A stretch of 64,000 bases of DNA. Source: Arthrobacter bambusae (lineage in GTDB: Bacteria > Actinomycetota > Actinomycetes > Actinomycetales > Micrococcaceae). The notes below the pieces were generated by a model. The model did no database searches. It had not been told where the DNA came from and saw only the letters and a list, made by a program, of their open reading frames with translations. Of the stretch, positions 1 to 6,296 are shown piece by piece. The DNA is taken from the NCBI RefSeq assembly GCF_022606295.1, contig NZ_JAHHZS010000014.1:1-64000 (forward strand), given 5' to 3'. Numbering within the stretch: the first letter of the stretch is position 1; the number at the start of each line of letters is the position of its first letter. A program made the translations under genes and the position numbers.

Positions 1-72
1 TAGTGGGTTGGCCCGGTCTTTCTTTTGATCGGGAGGCCGGGGCGAGGGAGACGGAGGTCACGTCGTCTGGAT

Positions 73-101
73 TTGGCCTGACATTCACCTGCGGGTAAAG
101 T
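73..101 (+). promoter_or_regulatory. Promoter of first initiator tRNA
   Basis: TTGGCC at 73-78, a 17-base spacer and TAAAGT at 96-101 form a vegetative-type promoter whose start would fall about 5 bases before the tRNA. The second tRNA copy has TAGAGT (356-361) at the same distance, but I see no good -35 element there. Confidence 0.5.
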
Positions 102-112
102 AGTTCTTGCGA

Positions 113-186
113 CGCGGGGTGGAGCAGTTCGGTAGCTCGCTGGGCTCATAACCCAGAGGTCACAGGTTCAAATCCTGTCCCCGCAA
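113..186 (+). tRNA. Initiator tRNA-fMet (CAT), copy 1
   Basis: The 74-base sequence folds as a cloverleaf with anticodon CAT. Two features mark it as initiator rather than elongator: the first acceptor pair is a C-A mismatch (CGCGGGG against CCCCGCA), and the anticodon stem ends in three G-C pairs (CTGGG loop CCCAG). The T-arm GGTTCAAATCC is canonical. The 3' CCA is not encoded. A promoter precedes it and a strong terminator follows at once, so it is a single-gene transcript. It is identical to the copy at 373-446. Confidence 0.95.
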
Positions 187-196
187 CTGGAGAAAA

Positions 197-234
197 GATC
201 CGGCACAGTGGAAACACTGTGCCGGATCTTTTTT
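197..234 (+). terminator. Rho-independent terminator after tRNA copy 1
   Basis: A perfect 14-bp stem starting GATCCGGCAC, a GAAA tetraloop, then six T at 229-234. This is a classical intrinsic terminator, of a kind uncommon in GC-rich actinobacteria. Confidence 0.9.
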
Positions 235-372
235 GTTTTCCGCCGATGTGTGGCTGGGGAGGGCGGAATGGGTAGAGCGCATGCCTGGGACGGCGCCGAG
301 TCCCAACGTGCCGCAGCCCACACCCGGGTGGTCAGAGGTGTCCTTGAATGTGCGGTAGAGTTGATTTTGCGA

Positions 373-446
373 CGCGGGGTGGAGCAGTTCGGTAGCTCGC
401 TGGGCTCATAACCCAGAGGTCACAGGTTCAAATCCTGTCCCCGCAA
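373..446 (+). tRNA. Initiator tRNA-fMet (CAT), copy 2
   Basis: Identical in all 74 bases to the copy 260 bp upstream, with the same C1-A72 mismatch and three G-C pairs at the anticodon stem. The six bases before it (TTGCGA) are shared as well. It has its own terminator. Most bacteria carry one or a few initiator tRNA genes; a tandem pair points to local duplication. Confidence 0.95.
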
Positions 447-452
447 CTAAAT

Positions 453-490
453 AACGAAAGAGTCCGCCCGCCTGGGCGGACTCTTTCGTT
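453..490 (+). terminator. Terminator after tRNA copy 2
   Basis: A perfect 17-bp stem (453-469 with 474-490) beginning AACGAAAGAG, with a GCCT loop. It begins six bases after the tRNA. The A-rich and T-rich ends would let it work in both directions. Confidence 0.85.
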
Positions 491-852
491 TAACTCCTGC
501 TCTTGCGGCTTTCCCGCTTTCCCGGGGGTATGGGACACAGCGTGTGTACTGCCTGGGGACGTCTTGGACACAGTCTTTGACGGCTATGCGGGCCATTCCG
601 GGTGATTCGTTTTTCCACACGTAGAAGCGCTGAGATCCACACTGAGATTGCCGGAAAGTACACTGATTTTGGGCCATTTTGCACGGATTTTGGCCACTTC
701 GCCCCCTGAAAGGCGCAATTTAGGGCTAGTTTCTTGGGCGGGGGATTGTGGCAGTGTTCTCCCGGGTACCGAAGCTTGACGAGTTCCAAGCGGAGCGCCG
801 GGAACAACTCCCGGGGGCGCTCCGCGTTGGCCGGTTCGAGGAGGATCTTTCG
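491..852. other. Gene-free stretch with possible insertion-sequence remnant
   Basis: No credible gene. At about 655-705 two related blocks follow each other (ACTGATTTTGGGCCA and CGGATTTTGGCCAC), and GGACACAG occurs near 533 and 567. Short repeated blocks of this kind resemble the multiple terminal repeats of IS21-type elements. No transposase reading frame remains, so this is only a suggestion. Long open frames on the minus strand here lack a ribosome site and recognisable protein sequence. Confidence 0.3.
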
Positions 853-1140
853 ATGAAAAAGCTTTTGAAGGTCGTGGGCGCGTCGGCGGATGGAGCGGCT
901 GCGGGCGTCGCACTGGTTTTTGTCCTGTGTATTGCTACCGGCTTGATCGCCATCTTGACAGGTTCGCCCGTCAGTTTGCCCGGATTCCTGGCGGTCGCCG
1001 CTGGAAGTGAAAATGGTGCCTTGGCCCTGGAAGCCCGGCCCACGTTTGCCGGATTCGCCGTTGTCGTTGCCTTGACGATGTTGGCCAGGATGATCCAGTT
1101 CGCCCGACGCCGGGACCCTGCGACTCCCGCTCCGCGCTGA
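853..1140 (+). CDS. Small two-helix membrane protein, unknown function
   Basis: A 95-residue protein starting MKKLLKVVG. Start 853 is chosen because GAGGAGGA lies just upstream (838-845); the in-frame ATG at 748 has no such site. Two hydrophobic segments are visible, at about residues 10-33 (AAAGVALVFVLCIATGLIAI) and about 60-80 (FAGFAVVVALTMLARM), followed by a basic tail FARRR. I do not recognise the family. It stands alone between the second tRNA terminator and the ETF operon control region, and no partner gene is obvious. Coding status rests mainly on the ribosome site and the membrane-protein composition. Confidence 0.55.
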   Translation: MKKLLKVVGASADGAAAGVALVFVLCIATGLIAILTGSPVSLPGFLAVAAGSENGALALEARPTFAGFAVVVALTMLARMIQFARRRDPATPAPR

Positions 1141-1185
1141 CGATCCAACCCCCTGGAGGCCGCACGCTTGAGGGACTGCGCCTGG

Positions 1186-1224
1186 GACGCATACCAAAGA
1201 CGCATACCAAAGACGCATACCAAA
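1186..1224 (+). repeat. Three tandem 13-bp repeats
   Basis: The unit GACGCATACCAAA occurs three times without a gap at 1186, 1199 and 1212. It lies between the small membrane gene and the tandem palindromes of the ETF operon. Function unknown; it could be a slippage product or a clustered binding site. Confidence 0.85.
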
Positions 1225-1254
1225 CCGATGCGGAAAAGCCCGCCTCCCGGAAGA

Positions 1255-1318
1255 ATCACTAGGAGTTCCAAGTATTCCTTCCTTCGCTCCATGGTAAATA
1301 CTAGGAGTTCCTAGTATT
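1255..1318. promoter_or_regulatory. Two tandem operator-like palindromes before etfB
   Basis: A perfect inverted repeat lies at 1297-1318: half-site AATACTAGGA, two central bases GT, half-site TCCTAGTATT. A weaker copy with 7 of 10 matching half-site positions lies at 1255-1276, centred 42 bp upstream, which is about four helical turns. TAGTAT inside the perfect copy (1313-1318) could be the -10 element of the operon, so a bound protein would block it. Size and symmetry fit a TetR-type repressor, but no TetR gene is in the window. Confidence 0.6.
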
Positions 1319-1361
1319 CTCGATTCCAAGCGTCAGCCATTTGCATCGAGGGAGCTGTTGA

Positions 1362-2129
1362 ATGAAGATCGTCGTGCTCGTCAAACAAGTGCCGGATACG
1401 GCTGAGGAACGGAAGCTCGACCCGGCAACCGGGCAGCTGGACCGTGAGTCCACCGATTTGGTTGTCGATGAGATCAACGAGCGCGCCCTCGAAACCGCGT
1501 TGCGCATCAAAGATACGAACAAGGGCACTGAAGTAGTGGCCATGACCATGGGGCCCGATCAAGCCACCCAGTCGCTGCGCAAGGCCCTTTCCATGGGAGC
1601 CGATTCAGGCGTCCATGTCGTGGATGATTCCCTCAGCGGCGCCGATACCGGGCGTACAGCCGCGACCTTGGCGGCAGCGCTGAGGTCCACAGGATTTGAC
1701 GTGGTGGTGGCCGGGAACGAATCGACGGATGGCCGCGCCGGCGTCGTGCCTGCCATGATTGCCGAACATCTCCAGTTGCCGCTGTTGGGATCGCTGATCT
1801 CCGCGGAAATCGCCGACGACGGCGTACGCGGCGTTCGCCAGGGCGAGGGCGGGACTCTCAACGTCCGCGCCGGACTGCCCGCCGTCCTCACGGTGACCGA
1901 ACGTTTCCCGGAGGCCAGGTTTCCCAACTTCAAGGGCATCCTGACGGCCAAGCGCAAACCCGTGATCACCTTGTCCGTCGCAGATCTCGGCGTCGCGGCG
2001 ACCCCCAGCCGCAGCGTGGTGATCTCCACCGCTGAACGCCCGCCGCGCGCAGCCGGACGGAAACTCATCGATGACGGGGACGCAGCCAGCGAACTGGCCG
2101 AGTTCCTCGTCGCCAACCGACTGGTCTGA
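1362..2129 (+). CDS. etfB: Electron transfer flavoprotein subunit beta (operon 1)
   Basis: A 255-residue EtfB, full length for the family. EtfB with EtfA forms the soluble flavoprotein that accepts electrons from acyl-CoA dehydrogenases. The start MKIVVLVKQVPDTAEERKLD is typical, and the AMP-binding region includes VVAMTMGPDQATQSLRKAL and the later NESTDGRAGVVPAMIAE block. The conserved PNFKGILTAKRKP segment is near residue 190. GGGAG precedes the ATG at a usable distance. It is the first gene of an operon with etfA (14 bp downstream), a membrane cytochrome b and an acyl-CoA dehydrogenase, so its electron donor and perhaps its acceptor are encoded alongside. A second etfB lies at 10596. Confidence 0.93.
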   Translation: MKIVVLVKQVPDTAEERKLDPATGQLDRESTDLVVDEINERALETALRIKDTNKGTEVVAMTMGPDQATQSLRKALSMGADSGVHVVDDSLSGADTGRTAATLAAALRSTGFDVVVAGNESTDGRAGVVPAMIAEHLQLPLLGSLISAEIADDGVRGVRQGEGGTLNVRAGLPAVLTVTERFPEARFPNFKGILTAKRKPVITLSVADLGVAATPSRSVVISTAERPPRAAGRKLIDDGDAASELAEFLVANRLV

Positions 2130-2143
2130 GGGAGGGCAAGAAA

Positions 2144-3115
2144 ATGACGAACATCCTGACACTCATTGAAGTTTCCCACCGCGGCGGGATTGCCGCTTCC
2201 GCCCGCGGACTGCTGGCTGCCGCAGCGACGCTCGGTTCGCCGGTCGCCGTCGTCGTGTCGGCTGCTCCCTTGGCGGACGACGACGTCGCGCGCCTCGGCG
2301 AGCTGGGCGCGGTCAAGGTCTACTCGGCTGTGACCGCTGCCGCCGGCAGTGTCTTGGTGGCACCCGCAGTGGATGCACTGAGCAGGGCCGTCGATGCCTA
2401 TAGGCCGGCTGCGGTCCTCACCGCGAACTCCGTGGACGGCCGCGAAGCAGCCGCCCGGCTTGCAGTGCGGGTCGGCGGAAGCGTGCTCGCCGACGTGGTG
2501 CGCGTGCGCAGCGACAACGGAACCGTTGTCGCCCAACATTCTGTGTTTGGCGGTGCCTACACCGTCGAGTCCGTGGTGGAAGGCGGACTGCCCGTCCTCA
2601 CCATCAGGCAGGGGGCGATCGAAGGGGAGGCTCCTGCGGCCACGGCAGAAGTGGACACGGTGTCCCTGGAAGCCACGACGGACGCTGCCACTGTCATTGA
2701 CCAGTTCAACGACGACGTTGCCGTCTCCGTCCGGCCCGAGCTGCGAACTGCCGCCACGGTGGTCTCCGGCGGACGGGGCCTGGGCTCGTCCGAGAACTTC
2801 GTGCTGGTCGAACAGCTCGCCGACGCCCTGGGGGCTGCGATCGGTGCGTCACGTGCCGCCGTCGACGCCGGTTACATAGCCCAGACGGCCCAGGTGGGCC
2901 AGACCGGCGTGAGTGTGTCCCCGCAGCTGTACATCGCACTGGGAATTTCCGGAGCCATCCAGCACCGCGCAGGCATGCAGACTGCAAAGACCATCGTGGC
3001 CATCAACAAAGACGAGGACGCGCCCATTTTCGAGGTGGCCGACTTCGGAATCGTGGGCGATATCTTCACGGTGGTTCCGAAACTCATCGAGGCCGTCAAA
3101 GCCCGTTCCAACTGA
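2144..3115 (+). CDS. etfA: Electron transfer flavoprotein subunit alpha (operon 1)
   Basis: A 323-residue EtfA that binds the FAD cofactor. The C-terminal FAD domain is clear: [20 protein letters not shown], then [33 protein letters not shown] and [22 protein letters not shown]. The N-terminal half begins [21 protein letters not shown] precedes the ATG. It lies 14 bp after etfB, so the two subunits are co-translated. The following hairpin at 3121-3156 may lower expression of the downstream cytochrome relative to etfBA. It is clearly related to, but different from, the EtfA at 11411. Confidence 0.93.
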   Translation: MTNILTLIEVSHRGGIAASARGLLAAAATLGSPVAVVVSAAPLADDDVARLGELGAVKVYSAVTAAAGSVLVAPAVDALSRAVDAYRPAAVLTANSVDGREAAARLAVRVGGSVLADVVRVRSDNGTVVAQHSVFGGAYTVESVVEGGLPVLTIRQGAIEGEAPAATAEVDTVSLEATTDAATVIDQFNDDVAVSVRPELRTAATVVSGGRGLGSSENFVLVEQLADALGAAIGASRAAVDAGYIAQTAQVGQTGVSVSPQLYIALGISGAIQHRAGMQTAKTIVAINKDEDAPIFEVADFGIVGDIFTVVPKLIEAVKARSN

Positions 3116-3120
3116 CGGCG

Positions 3121-3156
3121 TAACAGGCTTTGGCCGCTTCGGTCCAAAGTCTGTTA
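3121..3156 (+). terminator. Hairpin between etfA and cytochrome gene
   Basis: TAACAGGCTTTGG (3121-3133) pairs with CCAAAGTCTGTTA (3144-3156), with one G-U pair, and CCG/CGG can pair inside the loop. No T run follows. It is more likely a partial terminator or an RNA-stability element inside the operon than a full stop. Confidence 0.5.
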
Positions 3157-3205
3157 GCTTGATGCGTCCCTGATTGCGAAGTTCTTCCGAGAGGTGTCTG
3201 AGAAG

Positions 3206-4138
3206 ATGTCCACCCCCGCCAAAAAGTCGACAGCAGCCAAGAGCAAATGGTCCCAACCCCTCTGGGTGGTTCCAGGCGTGCTGCTGGCACTTTTGCTCAT
3301 CGTCTTGTTGGCCAAATGGTTGACGGGCCTGTCGGGTGTGCAGTCGTTCTTGCACGACTTCCCGGGCGCCTCCAGCCTCCCCGGGAACGCTCCTGTGGGT
3401 TTCCCGGCATGGCTCGGATGGCAGCACTTCCTGAATGTCTTCTTCATGGTGCTCATCGTTCGATCCGGTTGGCAGGTCCGCACGGCCAAGAGGCCGCCTG
3501 CCCAATGGACCCGCAACAACAAAGGATTCATCCGGACCAAGAATGCGCCGACCAAGATCAGCCTGGACCTGTGGTTCCACCTGACCCTGGATGCCCTGTG
3601 GGTGCTGAATGGCATCGTCTTCATCATCGTGATTTTTGCTACCGGGCAGTGGATGCGGATCATCCCCACCAGCTGGGATGTCTTCCCGAATGCCGTTTCC
3701 GCCGCCCTTCAGTACGCCTCGTTGAACTGGCCCACTGAGGACGGCTGGGTGAACTACAACGCCCTGCAGTTGCTGACCTACTTCGTCACGGTCTTCATCG
3801 CCGCCCCGCTTGCCATCATCACCGGCCTGCGCACGTCCTCTGCCTGGCCCAAGAAGGCCGGGACGGTCAACAAGATCTATCCCATCGAGCTTGCCCGGGC
3901 GGTGCATTTCCCGGTGATGGTGTACTTCGTGCTCTTCACCATCGTGCACGTCACCTTGGTCCTCGCTACCGGGGCCCTGCGCAACCTGAACCACATGTAC
4001 GGCGGCAGCGACGATATCAACTGGGTTGGTTTCGGCATTTTCGCCGTATCCCTCTTGGTCATTGTGGGCGCGTGGTTCCTCGCGCGGCCTCTGTTCCTTC
4101 GCCCCGTCGCTTCGCTGATGGGCAAAGTCAGCAAGTAA
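3206..4138 (+). CDS. Membrane b-type cytochrome (b561 / Ni-hydrogenase type)
   Basis: About 310 residues. A Lys-rich N-terminus leads into a first hydrophobic segment (PLWVVPGVLLALLLIVLLAK). Further helices carry histidines suited to heme: LGWQHFLNVFFMVLIVRSGW, DLWFHLTLDALWVLNGIVF, ARAVHFPVMVYFVLFTIVHVTLVLATG. This arrangement fits the cytochrome b/b6 domain found in hydrogenase and formate dehydrogenase cytochromes. ATG 3206 is preferred over GTG 3194 because GAGAGG at 3189-3194 lies upstream of it, though the spacing is long. Its place between etfA and an acyl-CoA dehydrogenase suggests it passes electrons from ETF to the quinone pool. That role is inferred from context only; no ETF-quinone oxidoreductase is nearby. 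Confidence 0.8.
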   Translation: MSTPAKKSTAAKSKWSQPLWVVPGVLLALLLIVLLAKWLTGLSGVQSFLHDFPGASSLPGNAPVGFPAWLGWQHFLNVFFMVLIVRSGWQVRTAKRPPAQWTRNNKGFIRTKNAPTKISLDLWFHLTLDALWVLNGIVFIIVIFATGQWMRIIPTSWDVFPNAVSAALQYASLNWPTEDGWVNYNALQLLTYFVTVFIAAPLAIITGLRTSSAWPKKAGTVNKIYPIELARAVHFPVMVYFVLFTIVHVTLVLATGALRNLNHMYGGSDDINWVGFGIFAVSLLVIVGAWFLARPLFLRPVASLMGKVSK

Positions 4139-4203
4139 AAGCATCGAATAGCCAGTAGAACCGGACAACCCGGAGAACTGGGAAGAACTGCAAAGGAGTG
4201 CCA

Positions 4204-5340
4204 ATGTTTGAGCTCACGGAGGACCAGCGCGCGGTGGTCGAGATGGTGCGCGACTTCGCCACAACGGCCATCGCGCCCCACGCCGCGGAATGGGACGAGA
4301 CCAAGCATTTCCCTGTGGATGTCCTGCGTGAAGCGGGCACCCTCGGCATGGGCGGCATCTATGTGAGGGAAGAGTTCGGCGGCTCGGGGCTTTCCCGCAC
4401 GGATGCGGCGCTGATCTTCGAGGAGTTGTCCAAGGCAGACCCCACCATCGCGGCCTACATTTCGATCCACAACATGGTGGTGTGGATGATCGACGCCTTC
4501 GGCAACGATGAGCAACGGGCGCAATGGGTGCCGCAGCTTGCATCCATGGAGGCGCTGGGCAGTTACTGCCTCACGGAGCCCGGGGCCGGTTCGGACGCCG
4601 CCGCGCTGAGCACCAAAGCAGTGCTCGACGGCGACAGCTACGTTCTCAACGGCACCAAACAATTCATTTCGGGCGCGGGAGTTTCCAGTGTCTACGTGGT
4701 CATGGCACGGACTGCGGACACAGGCAGCCAGGGCATCACCGCAATCGTTGTGCCTGCGGACGCGCCGGGACTGTCCTTCGGTCCGAATGAAAAGAAAATG
4801 GGATGGAACGCCCAGCCCACCCGGCAGGTCATCTTCGAAAACGTACGCGTCCCCGTGGCGAACAGGCTTGGCGAGGAAGGCACGGGATTCGGCATAGCCA
4901 TGAAAGGCCTCAACGGAGGCCGGGTCAACATGGGCGCTTGTTCCCTGGGAGGTGGCCAGGCGGCCCTGGAGAAGTCCATCGCCTACCTCAAGTCCCGATC
5001 GGCTTTTGGCGGCCCGCTCATCAACCAGCAATCCCTGCTGTTTGATATCGCCGACATGGATACGGAACTCGAAACCGCCAGGACCCTTGTCCTCCGGGCC
5101 GCAGACGCCTTGGATCGCGGCGCTCCGGACACCGTCAGGTTATGCGCAATGGCCAAGCGCGTCGCTACGGACGCCGGTTTCAATGTCGCCAACAAGGCCA
5201 TCCAGCTGCATGGCGGCTACGGCTACTTGTCCGAGTACGGCCTTGAGAAGATTGCCAGGGACCTGCGCGTGCACCAGATCCTGGAAGGCAGCAACGAAAT
5301 CATGCGACTCATCGTTGGACGGCTCGCTGTCGGGGCATAA
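4204..5340 (+). CDS. Acyl-CoA dehydrogenase (isobutyryl-CoA dehydrogenase-like)
   Basis: A 378-residue FAD enzyme that oxidises an acyl-CoA at C2-C3 and hands electrons to ETF. Start 4204 is set by AAAGGAG at 4192-4198. The signature YCLTEPGAGSDAA is present, as is the C-terminal block GGYGYLSEYGLEKIARDLRV followed by QILEGSNEIMR; Glu361 in LEGSNE sits at the catalytic-base position of the family. The overall sequence resembles short branched-chain enzymes of valine breakdown (ACAD8 type), but substrate cannot be read from sequence with certainty. It is the last gene of the etfB-etfA-cytochrome operon and is followed by a strong terminator. Confidence 0.88.
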   Translation: MFELTEDQRAVVEMVRDFATTAIAPHAAEWDETKHFPVDVLREAGTLGMGGIYVREEFGGSGLSRTDAALIFEELSKADPTIAAYISIHNMVVWMIDAFGNDEQRAQWVPQLASMEALGSYCLTEPGAGSDAAALSTKAVLDGDSYVLNGTKQFISGAGVSSVYVVMARTADTGSQGITAIVVPADAPGLSFGPNEKKMGWNAQPTRQVIFENVRVPVANRLGEEGTGFGIAMKGLNGGRVNMGACSLGGGQAALEKSIAYLKSRSAFGGPLINQQSLLFDIADMDTELETARTLVLRAADALDRGAPDTVRLCAMAKRVATDAGFNVANKAIQLHGGYGYLSEYGLEKIARDLRVHQILEGSNEIMRLIVGRLAVGA

Positions 5341-5352
5341 GGCGCGCAACAA

Positions 5353-5400
5353 AAACGAATGGCCGGGCCTCATGGAAACTGGAGGCCCGGCCATTCGTTT
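5353..5400. terminator. Bidirectional terminator between dehydrogenase and pspA
   Basis: An 18-bp perfect stem (5353-5370 with 5383-5400) beginning AAACGAATGGCC, with a 12-base loop, A-rich before and T-rich after. It separates two convergent genes and can serve both. Confidence 0.88.
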
Positions 5401-5407
5401 GGCTGGA

Positions 5408-6196
5408 CTAGAGCTTGTCGAAGTCTGCTTCGTCCACAGTGTCATCTTCCGGAGCAGCAGCGCCGGCGCCGATCGCGGCCTTTGAACCACCCGACTTCAA
5501 GGCGGCCAACCGGGCCTCGATCTCCGTCTGCTCTCCGAGGTCCTCAAGCTGGTTGAATTGTGCGTCCAGGCTGGAGGCGGCCAGCTCCTGCTGGCCGAGG
5601 ACCTTGGCTTCTTCGCGGCGGATCTTCTCTTCGAAGCGGCCCACCTCGCTGGTGGGATCCATGATGTCGATGCTCTTCAGGGCGTCGTGCACCTGGGTCT
5701 GCGCAGCGACCGTCTTGGAGCGGGCAACCAGCTCGTTGCGCTTGCTGGTGAGCTCGTTGAGTTTGCCCTTCATCTGGTCGAGGCCGCTCTTGAGCTTGTC
5801 CACGACCTCCGACTGGGAGGCGATGTTGGGCTCGGCCGCCTTGGCCTCGTTCTCGGCCGACATCTGGCGCTGAATGGCCACCTTGGCAAGGTTGTCGAAC
5901 TTCACTGCGTCGGTTGCGTTGCCTGCCGCGCGGTACTCGTCCGCCTTGCGGGAGGCTGCGAGGGCCTTGTTGCCCCAGTCCTGGGCGTTCTTGATGTCCT
6001 CGTTGTAGTCGGCCTGGAGCAGGCGGAGGTTCCCGATGGTCTGCGCCACAGCGGATTCGGCCTCGGCGATGTTGTTCGAGTAGTCGCGGACCATCTGGTC
6101 CAGCATCTTCTGGGGGTCCTCAGCCTGGTCGAGCAAGGCATTGATGTTCGCCTTGGCGAGCTGTGCGATCCGCCCGAAAATGGACTGCTTAACCAT
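5408..6196 (-). CDS. pspA: PspA/IM30 family membrane-stress protein
   Basis: A 262-residue protein of PspA type, which binds stressed membranes and forms ESCRT-III-like assemblies. It begins MVKQSIFGRIAQLAKANIN, the typical amphipathic helix, followed by LLDQAEDPQKMLDQMVRDY and long Glu/Lys/Gln-rich coiled coil to about residue 220. The tail is acidic (APEDDTVDEADFDKL). Start 6196 has AAAGG upstream; the open frame continues further upstream, but with Ala/Thr-rich sequence that is not part of the family. It lies downstream of a TPM-domain gene on the same strand, with about 100 bp between them, a pairing that suggests a shared envelope-stress function. Confidence 0.9.
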   Translation of the reverse strand: MVKQSIFGRIAQLAKANINALLDQAEDPQKMLDQMVRDYSNNIAEAESAVAQTIGNLRLLQADYNEDIKNAQDWGNKALAASRKADEYRAAGNATDAVKFDNLAKVAIQRQMSAENEAKAAEPNIASQSEVVDKLKSGLDQMKGKLNELTSKRNELVARSKTVAAQTQVHDALKSIDIMDPTSEVGRFEEKIRREEAKVLGQQELAASSLDAQFNQLEDLGEQTEIEARLAALKSGGSKAAIGAGAAAPEDDTVDEADFDKL

Positions 6197-6296
6197 GGTG
6201 TTGCCTTTCGTCCTGCTCAGTGGTGCCCACTGAATCCAGTGATCAGTTCTTGTACCGCTTCTACGTGGGGACCGGCCCCCACCTAGTCTTCGCGAG

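Noticed and set aside
1..60. Possible remnant of an upstream terminator or gene at the window edge
   Set aside because: A GC-rich stretch followed by a CTTTCTTTT run at 19-27 is suggestive, but the supposed stem would lie before the window, so it cannot be supported.
490..1329. Minus-strand frame of 279 codons covering the small membrane gene and control region
   Set aside because: It runs through the tandem repeats and operator region, has no ribosome site and no recognisable sequence. The plus-strand frame has a good ribosome site and membrane helices.
2849..4204. Long minus-strand frame across etfA and the cytochrome gene
   Set aside because: Antisense to two clear genes; no start signal and no protein family features.
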